A program made the position numbers and the translations under genes. A stretch of 64,000 nt of DNA from Ruminococcus bicirculans (ex Wegman et al. 2014). Lineage in GTDB: Bacteria; Bacillota; Clostridia; Oscillospirales; Ruminococcaceae. A model generated the notes under the pieces. It saw only the letters and a program-made list of their open reading frames with translations. It was not told the DNA's origin and did not search any database. Location of the stretch: contig NZ_HF545617.1 of the NCBI RefSeq assembly GCF_000723465.1, positions 434,001 through 498,000 on the forward strand. The letters run 5' to 3'. Shown one piece after another: positions 16,899 through 25,487 of this stretch; position 1 is the first letter of the stretch; the number at the start of each line of letters is the position of its first letter.

Positions 16899-17999
16899 CT
16901 ACTGCATATCCTTATTTCTGTTTTTGAGAAGCTTCTGTCTTTTGCGTTCGTGTCTATCCATAACTATCTTTTCGCAGAAGTCTACGACTTTCTTCATGAA
17001 AGGCTTGAAAATGTAGAAAAATTCGCCCTCATAGGTAACGACCTCGCCGTTAAAGCCCTTTTTGAACTTGTATACGCCGTAGTTAGGGTTTGTTTCATCA
17101 TTGTAGAATGGTATGCCCTGAAAATCATAGATATAGTTTTTGCCCTCCAAAGCCCAGTTTATCATCGTCCACTGCATGAGATAGTTAGGGTAGAGGTTTC
17201 TGTGGTGGTTTGCGGAAGCACCATAAACATAGCAGGTCTTGCCTGCATACTGTGTTGTTACTGCACCTGACAACGGTATCTGCTTGCCGTCCTCGTCAAC
17301 ATAGCACATGAAAAGTCGGCAGTGTTCAGGACCAAGACCATTGAGCATTTTTACAAAATACTCCTTTGAACGGATAGAGAAGCCATCTCTGATACCTGTT
17401 GCCTGCATGAGAGGGTAGAAATCGTCAAGAGCCTCAGTGCCGCAAGCCTTGCAGTAAACGCCCTTTCTAGGGGCTTTTCTGATACGGTTTCTCCAGTCAG
17501 GCTTGAAAGTCGCCATGACCTCGTCAGGGGTCTTGCCCTCGATATTTCTGAGCATATAGTTATTACGAGCCTGAATAGTGGTCAGCTCAGCCGCCTTGTG
17601 TATGTGCTTGAAGCCCATGTCCTCGATAAGCTTTGTACACTTGTCGTCGCCCTCCTCGAAACAAGGGTCCCACATAAACTGGTAGCATTTGTATTTCTTT
17701 GCAAGCACCTTTACGCCTTCAAAAAGGTCGGTCATGACCTCTTTATCAGACCAGTCGCAAACAGGGCCATGAGGGGCATACATAAAAGTAACACCGAAAA
17801 TAGGCACTTTTTTGATTATGATAAGGCAAGTTCCACGGATATTGCCGTCAGCGTCACGGGAGATAACAGCGTCCCAGCCCCAGTTGTCCTTTACTTTCGG
17901 CCATTTGAGGGATTGCATGAAATTGCCGTATTTGCTGGTGCTTGCGAACTGTTCATATTCTGCAAGGAGTTTTTCATCGGACTTATTGATTATTTCCAT
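16899..17999 (-). CDS. FemAB-family peptidoglycan interpeptide bridge aminoacyltransferase
   Basis: 366 residues of the FemAB/MurM type: paired GNAT-like halves with WDPCFEEGDD, FKPDWRNRIRKAPRKGV in the middle and a C-terminal LSGAVTTQYAGKTCYVYGASANHHRNLYPNYLMQW segment that is a hallmark of the family. These enzymes add amino acids from aminoacyl-tRNA to the lipid-linked muropeptide side chain. The usual tRNA-binding coiled coil is short or missing. Its promoter (18054-18082) lies just downstream of insertion sequence copy 2. Confidence 0.9.
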   Translation of the reverse strand: MEIINKSDEKLLAEYEQFASTSKYGNFMQSLKWPKVKDNWGWDAVISRDADGNIRGTCLIIIKKVPIFGVTFMYAPHGPVCDWSDKEVMTDLFEGVKVLAKKYKCYQFMWDPCFEEGDDKCTKLIEDMGFKHIHKAAELTTIQARNNYMLRNIEGKTPDEVMATFKPDWRNRIRKAPRKGVYCKACGTEALDDFYPLMQATGIRDGFSIRSKEYFVKMLNGLGPEHCRLFMCYVDEDGKQIPLSGAVTTQYAGKTCYVYGASANHHRNLYPNYLMQWTMINWALEGKNYIYDFQGIPFYNDETNPNYGVYKFKKGFNGEVVTYEGEFFYIFKPFMKKVVDFCEKIVMDRHERKRQKLLKNRNKDMQ

Positions 18000-18053
18000 T
18001 TTATAAAGATCCTCTCTGTAAGAATTTTTCTGTTATTATGCACTATTTCATTT

Positions 18054-18082
18054 ATTATACTACATATTACGGGAAAAATCAA
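18054..18082 (-). promoter_or_regulatory. Promoter of the FemAB gene
   Basis: Minus strand TTGATT, 17 nt, TATAAT. The IS target duplication starts 5 bp beyond the -35. Confidence 0.7.
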
Positions 18083-18113
18083 GGGGGAGTTTAAGTGAGG
18101 AGTGAGGAGTGAG

Positions 18114-19173
18114 TGTAGTGCTACAATAGATATTGGACAAAATTAAGAAAAAAGAAAAGAGAGATAGGCAAAAATCTGATAAAATAAAGTTACCACACCA
18201 AATTCAAATCAGAAAGGAAGCCTATCTCTCATGAATAGTATAACACAAGATATGAAGTTTCGTCAATCCTTAATGAATTACGCAAAGAAATATGGAGTGA
18301 GCCGAGCAAGCAGAAAATACAATAAATCACGTTCATATATATATTTCTGGCTGAAACGCTGGGACGGAAGTGTGGAGTCCCTTGCAGTTAAATCACGCCG
18401 ACCGCATCATCATCCCAATGAGCATACCAAGGAAGAAATAGATCTTATCAAAAGGTATCACAAACGGAACCCGACACTTGAGCTTCCCGAACTATGGCAT
18501 CGTCTCAGAAAACAAGGGTATACACGCTGTCTTGAAAGTCTTTACAGGGTTATGAAAAAACTAGGAATGCTTCCGAAAAAGCCGAAGAAAGCGACGTATA
18601 AACCAAAGCCATACGAGCAGATGACATACCCCGGAGAGCGTATTCAGGTGGACGTAAAGGTAGTTCCGAGAAAGTGTATAGCTGACCCAGAGATGAAGCT
18701 GTACCAATACACGGCGATCGATGAGTATACCAGGATAAGATTTTTATACGGATATGAGGAGCAAAGCACCTATTCTTCAGCAGACTTTGTAAAAAGGCTG
18801 GTGAAATGGTACAAACGCAGAGGAATAACGGTGAAATGTATTCAGACCGACAATGGATTTGAATTTACTAACCGCTTTTCGCCAAGCAAAAGAGACAAGA
18901 AAACGCTGTTTGAGAATACGCTCTCACAACTTGGCATTGAACACAAACTCATTCGTCCATATACGCCCAGGCACAATGGCAAAGTAGAGCGCAGTCACCG
19001 AGAAGATCACAACAAATTCTATTCGTGCCATAGGTTTTATTCCTGCGACGACTTAAACGTGCAGCTAGCTGCACGTTTAAGTCGAACAAACAACCGTCCT
19101 ATGCGTCCCCTCAAATGGTTTTCGCCTATCGAATTTCTTAATAATAGTGTCCAATATGATTGACAAACCTACA
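18114..19173 (+). mobile_element. Insertion sequence copy 2 (IS481/IS1202-like, 1060 bp)
   Basis: Same ends, length and transposase as the copies at 8128 and 33857. The 27 bases at 18087-18113 are repeated at 19174-19200. It landed in a GAGGAGT-type heptamer repeat tract just upstream of the FemAB promoter. Confidence 0.93.
18231..19163 (+). CDS. DDE transposase (rve fold) of insertion sequence copy 2
   Basis: 310 residues, identical to copy 3 and different at one residue from copy 1 (Lys in VKRLVKW). N-terminal helix-turn-helix, then the rve core with the three acids in IQVDVKVV, IQTDNGFEF and HNGKVERSHRED. The near identity of three copies indicates recent transposition. The 36-nt palindrome is at 19049-19084. 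Confidence 0.92.
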   Translation: MNSITQDMKFRQSLMNYAKKYGVSRASRKYNKSRSYIYFWLKRWDGSVESLAVKSRRPHHHPNEHTKEEIDLIKRYHKRNPTLELPELWHRLRKQGYTRCLESLYRVMKKLGMLPKKPKKATYKPKPYEQMTYPGERIQVDVKVVPRKCIADPEMKLYQYTAIDEYTRIRFLYGYEEQSTYSSADFVKRLVKWYKRRGITVKCIQTDNGFEFTNRFSPSKRDKKTLFENTLSQLGIEHKLIRPYTPRHNGKVERSHREDHNKFYSCHRFYSCDDLNVQLAARLSRTNNRPMRPLKWFSPIEFLNNSVQYD

Positions 19174-19275
19174 GAGTTTAAGTGAGGAGTGAGGAGTGAG
19201 GAATGAGGAATGAGGAATTAGGAGTGAGGAATGAGGAATTAGGAGTGAGGAGTGAGGAGTGAGAAGTGAGGAATT
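19174..19275. repeat. Heptamer minisatellite (GAGGAGT / GAGGAAT units)
   Basis: About a dozen 7-bp units with GAGT, GAAT and AATT variants. The same units occur at 18095-18113 on the other side of the IS, so the tract was split by the insertion. It has no spacers and is not a CRISPR. Confidence 0.8.
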
Positions 19276-19365
19276 GGCAAAGCAGACCAAAGTAAATTGC
19301 AAGCATAAAGTAAAATAAAGCATCGAGCGAAGTGATTGTGCGGTGATATAACGTGGCGAACATGA

Positions 19366-19392
19366 TGTAGGGGACGGCGCCCTCGACGTCCC
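19366..19392. repeat. Dispersed TGTAGGGG palindromic repeat, copy 3
   Basis: TGTAGGGGACGG ... TCGACGTCCC, nearly the same as the copies at 11775 and 11863. Confidence 0.7.
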
Positions 19393-19520
19393 ATTCGAAG
19401 TGGCGAGGTTTGAATTACTATAAATTTGTGCAGAGTAACATTGTGGGAATGCGGTGTAAAAGTGTTTTTTATACCACAATGTAAGGCGTAAAATGCCCGC
19501 CACGGCGAGTGACGGTACAA

Positions 19521-19551
19521 AAAAACGGACAGTATAACGCTGTCCGTTTCA
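19521..19551. terminator. Terminator of the hydrogenase gene
   Basis: AAACGGACAG / CTGTCCGTTT stem with a 7-nt loop, just downstream of the minus-strand stop. Confidence 0.8.
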
Positions 19552-19561
19552 ATTCTATTTC

Positions 19562-21100
19562 TTATTTGTCATCATGCGGCTCGGTGATAAGATCAAGATT
19601 GATCTCATATTTGGAGTCGAGAGAGTTCTGCAAAGGTGCGTCCTTTACATATTTGTTTACAAGCGCTGTGCTCTTTTCTACCGCCTGAAGCGTTCCTGCA
19701 CCTGCTACACAGCCGCCAGGACAAGCCATACCCTCGAGAAGATAGCCGTCATATTTGCCTGCTTTCGCAAGTGTGAGAAGCTTGCGGCAGTCTTTAAGTC
19801 CCTGCGCTGATACTACCTTGACCTCACGCTCTGGGTCAAGCTTGTGGATAACGTCTGCTACTGCCTTTGCTACGCCGCCGCTTACTGCAAAGCCACGTCC
19901 GTCACCTGTACCCTCGCAAAGATCTACCTTTTCTTCATCTGTAATGTCTTCAAATGTTACGCCCTTGGCATTGAACATTCCCATGAGTTCTTCAAAGGTA
20001 AGCACAAAGTCTACGTCGCTGCGGATAGTACGTCTTGAAGCTTCAAGCTTCTTTGCCGCACATGGTCCGATAAATGCGATACAAGCGTCAGGATCGTCCT
20101 TTTTGAGCATTCTCGCTGTAAGTACCATTGGGGTCAAAGCCATTGAAATGTATGGGGCAAGGGTAGGGAAAAGCTTCTTCGCCATTACTGACCATGCAGG
20201 ACAGCATGATGTCGCCATAAATGGCTGATGTTCAGGAACTTCTCTCATGAAGTCCTTTGCTTCCTCGATAGAGCAAAGGTCTGCACCTATTGCTACCTCG
20301 ACCACGTCTGCAAAGCCAAGCTTCTTCATTGCCGCTGTGAGCTTTTCAGGGCTAGCCTTTGGTCCAAACTGACCTACAAATGCAGGTGCTACAATAGCAA
20401 TGACCTTCTTCTTTTTCTTCATTGCTGTTATAAGCTGGAATATCTGTCCCTTGTCTACGATAGCGCCGAATGGACAGTTTACAAGACACATTCCGCAGGA
20501 TACGCACTTGTCATAATCTATTTTTGCCTTGCCCTCTTCGTCTGAGCCGATAGCGTCCATGCCGCAGGCTCTTGCGCATGGTCTTTCCATTTTGTTTATT
20601 GCATTGTATGGACAGACACTCTGACATCTGCCGCACTTTATACACTTAGACTGATCTATTACTGACTTGCCATGCTTGATGGTTATGGCACCCTTTGGAC
20701 AGACTTCCTGACATGGGTGTGCAAGACAGCCCTGACAGCAGTCGGTAACATGATAATGAGTTTCAGGACAGCCGTTGCAGGCAAACTTGATTATGTTTAC
20801 AAGCGGTGGATCGTAATACTTTTCTGCGATCGCACTTTCTTCAATGCCGTCAGCCACAGATTTATGCTCCTCGATCGGTCTTAGGGGCAGACCGATAGCA
20901 AGACGGAGCCTTTCTTCAACGATAGCTCTTTCAAGGAAGATAGACTCACGGTAAACAGCTTTGCTTCCCGGTACTATCTTATAAGGAAGCTCTGCGATCT
21001 TTTCGGCATAATCGCCCTCTTCATAGGCAAGTCTTGCCACCTCTGTAAAGACTTTTCGTCTGATATCTGTTACTGAGGAATAGATACCTCTCATTTTCAT
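19562..21100 (-). CDS. Monomeric [FeFe] hydrogenase, group B type
   Basis: 512 residues from the ATG at 21100, which has AGGAGG 6 nt upstream; longer in-frame starts lack one. The N-terminal part has several cysteine clusters: CNGCPETHYHVTDCCQGC, then CIKCGRCQSVCPYNAI and CVSCGMCLVNCPFGAI, binding [4Fe-4S] centres. H-cluster motifs follow: TSCCPAW (about 297), IGPCAAKK (about 347) and MACPGGCVAGAG (about 463). TSCCPAW rather than TSCCPGW, and GPCAAKK, fit the group B clostridial enzymes. It probably evolves or oxidises H2 coupled to ferredoxin; the physiological direction is not known for this group. Confidence 0.9.
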   Translation of the reverse strand: MKMRGIYSSVTDIRRKVFTEVARLAYEEGDYAEKIAELPYKIVPGSKAVYRESIFLERAIVEERLRLAIGLPLRPIEEHKSVADGIEESAIAEKYYDPPLVNIIKFACNGCPETHYHVTDCCQGCLAHPCQEVCPKGAITIKHGKSVIDQSKCIKCGRCQSVCPYNAINKMERPCARACGMDAIGSDEEGKAKIDYDKCVSCGMCLVNCPFGAIVDKGQIFQLITAMKKKKKVIAIVAPAFVGQFGPKASPEKLTAAMKKLGFADVVEVAIGADLCSIEEAKDFMREVPEHQPFMATSCCPAWSVMAKKLFPTLAPYISMALTPMVLTARMLKKDDPDACIAFIGPCAAKKLEASRRTIRSDVDFVLTFEELMGMFNAKGVTFEDITDEEKVDLCEGTGDGRGFAVSGGVAKAVADVIHKLDPEREVKVVSAQGLKDCRKLLTLAKAGKYDGYLLEGMACPGGCVAGAGTLQAVEKSTALVNKYVKDAPLQNSLDSKYEINLDLITEPHDDK

Positions 21101-21147
21101 ATTTTTACCTCCTGCGTTGTTCTTCAAATTTGTGTCATACACTTACT

Positions 21148-21175
21148 ATTGTACTATTTTTTCGGCTTTTGTCAA
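21148..21175 (-). promoter_or_regulatory. Hydrogenase promoter
   Basis: Minus strand TTGACA, 16 nt, TACAAT, about 45 nt upstream of the start. Confidence 0.7.
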
Positions 21176-21518
21176 GTAATATATACTTTTTTTCATAAGG
21201 TATATTGAAAGTTTCGCATGACTTACATATTTGTCTGAAATAATGTGCAGTAAGTGGTACGAAACGTCCTAAAAAATAAAAGTATTTCTTTTTACCAAAA
21301 GTTTTTCTGTTCATGAAAGTATGTGGCTTTTTCACAGTTTTGGGCAGGACGATTTATGCAAACAAATGATAAATGATTTAATTTGACAACATTTCTGCAA
21401 TTGTTGCATTTTTTATGCAACAAAAGGGGCATTTTTCGGGATAAGTGAGAGATGTTTTTTGAGAGCCGTTAAGATACGGTGGTACATCTTTCGCAGAAAT
21501 TAAAAAAGGAGGAACGAT
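21176..21518. other. Non-coding stretch upstream of the phage-like cassette
   Basis: AT-rich. A 9-bp stem-loop TTGTTGCAT / ATGCAACAA lies at 21401-21423, with TTGACA at 21383 but no convincing -10. The promoter of the cassette was not identified. Confidence 0.4.
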
Positions 21519-21983
21519 ATGGCAGGCGAACAGAAAAGATTTGCGAGATTTTTCTTTTATCTGAGAAATCTTCGTGAAGCGGCTTTGCACACCGGTGCAA
21601 GGGCGGAGGAGGCTGAGGACAGGGGGCTTGAGCTTCTGCACTCGGCAGAAACGGAGGCGGAGCTTAAAAAGCTGGAGGAGGCTGACAGCGACACCCTTTC
21701 TTATGTGAAGCGAGGGCTGAACAGGATAGCTTTCGGGGCGGTGAATGACGCTGTAAAGCTTGTTTTTGACGCTGATAACATGACGGCAAGGGACATCATG
21801 GGCATGGATCTTTTCAATGTGAGTGAGATAAAGATCAGCGGAAAGAACGTTTTGGAGATCAAGTTTTTTGACAGGCAGAAAGCCTTGGAAAAGCTTGGGG
21901 AGCTTGCGCCTCAGCTTGACGGCGGCGGTGAGTCGAAGCGACTTATCGAGAGCATTTACGGCAGGGACGGTGATAGCTTGTGA
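21519..21983 (+). CDS. Phage terminase small subunit-like protein
   Basis: 154 residues, highly charged and helical, with no catalytic motif. The assignment rests on position: it overlaps the terminase large subunit gene by 4 nt and starts the cassette. Its central region (VKRGLNRIAFGAVNDAVKLVF) is similar in style to phage DNA-packaging small subunits. AAAAGGAGGAACG precedes the ATG. Confidence 0.6.
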   Translation: MAGEQKRFARFFFYLRNLREAALHTGARAEEAEDRGLELLHSAETEAELKKLEEADSDTLSYVKRGLNRIAFGAVNDAVKLVFDADNMTARDIMGMDLFNVSEIKISGKNVLEIKFFDRQKALEKLGELAPQLDGGGESKRLIESIYGRDGDSL

Positions 21984-23224
21984 AAATAACAAGGCTGTCG
22001 GAAAATCAGAGGTTTGTTTTCAGATGGTGGACGGCACGGGATCTTAGTGATTACGACGGGATAATCTGTGACGGTGCGGTCAGATCGGGCAAGACCTTTT
22101 GTTTGTCGGCGTCTTTTATGACATGGGCAATGACTAATTTTGACGAGTGCATTTTTGGGCTATGCTCAAAAACTATCGTGTCGCTGAAAAGAAATATCCT
22201 GCCTGCGCTCAGGGGATATATGAAAGCCATGGGCATGACGGCTGTGGAGGTCGCGTCAAAGAACTATATGGACGTGAGCTTTTGCGGCAGGAAAAACAGG
22301 TTTTACTACTTTGGCGGCAGGGACGAAGGCTCGCCCTCTCTTATCCAGGGCGTGACCCTTGCGGGGGTGCTTCTTGACGAGGCGGCACTTATGCCCAGAA
22401 GCTTTATAGAGCAGGCTGTGGCAAGGTGTTCGGTGGCGGGGAGCAAGCTGTGGTTTAACTGCAATCCTGACAATCCTTACCACTGGTTCAAGAAAGAGTG
22501 GATAGACAAGGCGGAGGAAAAACGGCTTATCTACAGACATTTTGTTTTGGAGGACAATCCGACCCTTGACAGGGCAGTGATAGAACGCTATCACAGGATA
22601 TATACGGGGACGTTTTACGAGCGTTTTGTACTTGGCAAATGGACGGCGGCAGAGGGGCTTGTTTACCCTATGTTCGACGAGGAGAAAAACGTCTTTGAAG
22701 GGGATATACAGTGCGAGCGGTATGTTATAAGCTGTGATTACGGCACTGTAAATCCTTCAAGCTTCGGGCTTTGGGGCGAGAGTGGTGGAGTATGGTACAG
22801 GCTCAGGGAGTATTACTATGATTCTCGACGTGAAGGTATGCAGAAAACTGACGAGGAGCATTACAAGGGGCTTGAAGAGCTTGCCGACGGGCTTTGCATC
22901 GAAAAGGTCATTTGCGACCCCTCGGCGGCTTCGTTCATACAGTGCATACGCAGGCATGGAAAATTCACTGTCCAGCCTGCAAAGAACGACGTTGTTTCGG
23001 GTATCAGGCTTGTGTCGGACTGCATAAAGGACGGCAGGATAAGGATAAACCGCAGGTGTCGTGATACGCTTCGTGAGATAAATCTTTACCGCTGGGACGA
23101 AAAGGCAGGAAAGGACGCACCTGTGAAAGAGAACGATCACGCCATGGACGATATGAGGTATTTTGCGGCAGAATGTCTGGGACGTGAAAAGGACGACTTT
23201 TTTGTACTGACAGTTGAGCATTAG
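21980..23224 (+). CDS. Phage terminase large subunit (PBSX-like)
   Basis: 414 residues. Walker A GAVRSGKTF (about 31-39), Walker B VLLDEA (about 129-134), and a C-terminal RNase H-like nuclease domain (VISCDYGTVNPSSFGLW, with VICDPSAASF and an acidic HAMDDMRYF near the end). It would pump DNA into a capsid using ATP and cut it. The gene begins with GTG overlapping the previous stop. The reading frame is complete with no disabled motif. Confidence 0.9.
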   Translation: MKITRLSENQRFVFRWWTARDLSDYDGIICDGAVRSGKTFCLSASFMTWAMTNFDECIFGLCSKTIVSLKRNILPALRGYMKAMGMTAVEVASKNYMDVSFCGRKNRFYYFGGRDEGSPSLIQGVTLAGVLLDEAALMPRSFIEQAVARCSVAGSKLWFNCNPDNPYHWFKKEWIDKAEEKRLIYRHFVLEDNPTLDRAVIERYHRIYTGTFYERFVLGKWTAAEGLVYPMFDEEKNVFEGDIQCERYVISCDYGTVNPSSFGLWGESGGVWYRLREYYYDSRREGMQKTDEEHYKGLEELADGLCIEKVICDPSAASFIQCIRRHGKFTVQPAKNDVVSGIRLVSDCIKDGRIRINRRCRDTLREINLYRWDEKAGKDAPVKENDHAMDDMRYFAAECLGREKDDFFVLTVEH

Positions 23225-23257
23225 TGCAAAAAAACGTACAGAAAGAAAGGAGAGAAA

Positions 23258-24424
23258 ATGAGTATTTTCAGAAAGAAGGTCCGTGAATTTGTGCCGAACA
23301 CGGCAGGCTCTGACAGAGAGTCGGGGTTTCATTACAGTCTTGCGCCTGAGGGGGTTTTTCAGCAGGAGCTTTATGACGCACTCAGGGCGAATGTTCCTGT
23401 TATCGACGCTTGCTTCGGCAAGATAATAAGGCTCACAGGGGGCTTTAAGGTTACGGCTTGTGACGAGAGGGCGCAGGTGGAGCTTGACGGGTTTTGCAGA
23501 GAGGTTTCCGTGGGGGTGTCGGGAAAGTCCATTTACACTTTTGCGGATATGTATCTGGATTCACTGCTTACATATGGCAAGGCGATAGGCAGGATATATG
23601 CAGATTACAGGACAGGCAAGGTAAAGGGGATATATGTTGGCGACCCGACTTTGTACAGAGTGCGTGAGGGCAGGAACGCTTTTGAAAAACGTATTTTTTA
23701 CATGGGAAGCGGTGAGGAGATACCGGTAAGAAGTCCTGAAAAACTGCTTTACACGGCGCTCAATCCTAGTCCTAAGCACCCTGACGGAGTGTCCATACTC
23801 CGTGGATTGCCTGCGCTGAGCGAGATACTTATGCGAATTTACGAGTGCATGGGGCAGAACTTCGACAGGGTAGGAAATGTGCGCTATGCGGTGACTTATC
23901 ACCCTGAGGGGGAGAGCGACAGGGCGAGAGCCAAGGAACGTGCAGAGCAGATAGCTCAGGAATGGAGCAGGGGCATGAGAGCCTCACGAAACGGCTCGGT
24001 GCAGGATTTTGTGGCTGTGGGTGATGTGGACATAAAGGTCATAGGCGCTGACAATCAGATGATAGACACGGAGATACCTGTCAGACAGCTTATGGAACAG
24101 CTTGTAGCGAAGCTTTCAATACCACCGTTTTTGCTTGGGCTGAACTGGTCAACCACTGAGCGAATGTCTGCACAGCAATCGGATATCCTCACAAGCGAGC
24201 TTGAATATTACCGCAGACTGCTTGAACCTATACTCAGAGAGATATGCGAGGCGTTTTTAAGGCTTAACGGATATGCTTGTGGGGTGGAGATAGAGTGGGA
24301 CAACATAAATCTTCAGGACGAGGAAGCGTTGGCGAAGTCAAGACTTTACAATGCGCAGGCTAAGGCGGCGGAGCTTGAAAACGAAAGGGTAGAGAACGAG
24401 AGAAAAAAGGAGGAAATGCAATGA
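23258..24424 (+). CDS. Phage portal protein
   Basis: 388 residues. Portal signatures include MYLDSLLTYGKAIGRIYADY, EKLLYTALNPSPKHPDGVSILRGLPAL and a C-terminal LAKLSIPPFLLGLNWSTTERMSAQQSDILTSELEYYRRLLEPI segment typical of SPP1/PBSX-type portals. It forms the dodecameric ring through which DNA enters the head. AAGAAAGGAG precedes the ATG; the end overlaps the next start by 4 nt. Confidence 0.88.
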   Translation: MSIFRKKVREFVPNTAGSDRESGFHYSLAPEGVFQQELYDALRANVPVIDACFGKIIRLTGGFKVTACDERAQVELDGFCREVSVGVSGKSIYTFADMYLDSLLTYGKAIGRIYADYRTGKVKGIYVGDPTLYRVREGRNAFEKRIFYMGSGEEIPVRSPEKLLYTALNPSPKHPDGVSILRGLPALSEILMRIYECMGQNFDRVGNVRYAVTYHPEGESDRARAKERAEQIAQEWSRGMRASRNGSVQDFVAVGDVDIKVIGADNQMIDTEIPVRQLMEQLVAKLSIPPFLLGLNWSTTERMSAQQSDILTSELEYYRRLLEPILREICEAFLRLNGYACGVEIEWDNINLQDEEALAKSRLYNAQAKAAELENERVENERKKEEMQ

Positions 24425-25257
24425 GCGAAACAGTATCAGGCGAGGAGCTTGAAAAGATAAACGGCTATGCGAGAGAGCCGCTCACGGAGGACAAGGTCTT
24501 TGTTTTCAGGGTGGCGCTTTGTGACAATGACATTGACAGAGATGGTGAAAAGTTTTCATCAGGCGCTTTGGAGAAGCTTGCGGAGCTTTTTAAGGGCAGA
24601 ACGGGTATTTTCGACCATGACCCTAAAAGCTCAAAGCAGACTGCCAGAATATTCGACACTTGGGTGGAAACTCTGCCTGAGAAAACTACAACAGACGGAG
24701 AGGTCTACCGCAGGCTTATGGCAAAGGCTTACATGGTGCGTACTGCTTCTAACGGCGACCTTATAAGCGAGATCCAGGGCGGAATAAAGAAAGAGGTATC
24801 CGTTAGCTGCACCATGGGAAAGAAGCTTTGCTCTGTATGCGGAGCGGATATGTACAAGGGCGGCTGTGACCATGAAAAGGGCGGTGAATACGGCGGTAAG
24901 CTGTGTTATCACATTCTTGACGAGCCGCTTGACGCTTACGAGTGGTCGTTCGTGGCAGTGCCTGCACAGGTGAACGCAGGGGTAACGAAGCGTTTTGCCT
25001 TAAGGGAGAAGCAGGAAAGCACCGACAAGAGCTATGAGCTTGCCCTTGCGAGGGAAGCTTTTGAGAAGGACGTTTTAAGGCTCAGCTATTTCTGCAAGCC
25101 TTTTATGAGTGCAAAGCGTGTGAAAGAACTTGCGGAGCTTATGACAGTTACGGAGCTTATTGACTTCCGTGGCAGGCTTGAAAAGCAGGCGGCTGAGAAT
25201 GAGGAGGTCTACAAAGCCGAAAGGGAGAGCTTTATCACGGGTGATTACAAGATGTAA
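24421..25257 (+). CDS. Probable phage prohead protease / capsid assembly protein
   Basis: 278 residues. Between portal and capsid genes this is the usual place of the head maturation protease. IFDHDPKSSKQTARI supplies a candidate catalytic histidine and KKEVSVSCTMG a candidate serine, as in S78-type proteases. A CSVCGADMYKGGCDHE segment (about residue 139) looks like a zinc knuckle, unusual for the family. The C-terminal part is helical and may act as scaffold. The family assignment rests on position plus these motifs. Confidence 0.65.
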   Translation: MSETVSGEELEKINGYAREPLTEDKVFVFRVALCDNDIDRDGEKFSSGALEKLAELFKGRTGIFDHDPKSSKQTARIFDTWVETLPEKTTTDGEVYRRLMAKAYMVRTASNGDLISEIQGGIKKEVSVSCTMGKKLCSVCGADMYKGGCDHEKGGEYGGKLCYHILDEPLDAYEWSFVAVPAQVNAGVTKRFALREKQESTDKSYELALAREAFEKDVLRLSYFCKPFMSAKRVKELAELMTVTELIDFRGRLEKQAAENEEVYKAERESFITGDYKM

Positions 25258-25363
25258 TGGACAGATGTGAAAGGGGGCGATGACGATGTGGAGATATTGG
25301 GCTTAAATGCCTAATGGGACTATATTGCTCACCTGCAAACAGACGAAAATGCGTAAACATTCG

Positions 25364-25386
25364 TAGGGGCGAACAGTGTTCGCCCG
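25364..25386. repeat. Dispersed GTAGGGG palindromic repeat, diverged copy
   Basis: Perfect GGGCGAACA-G-TGTTCGCCC palindrome (25367-25385) preceded by GTAGG, inside the 230-nt gap between the protease and capsid genes. Confidence 0.6.
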
Positions 25387-25487
25387 TTATCTGAAAAGGT
25401 TTTATGCAGGCTGAGTTTACAATGCGATACACAAAAAACAAGTACAAAAAATCGGACAACTTTAATTATCGAAAAGGAGAAAATAAT

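Noticed and set aside
19174-19275. CRISPR-like short repeats
   Set aside because: The units are 7 bp, adjacent and degenerate, with no unique spacers and no cas genes nearby.
21378-21992. 204-residue open frame on the minus strand opposite the small terminase
   Set aside because: Overlaps a better-supported gene; composition is that of an antisense shadow.
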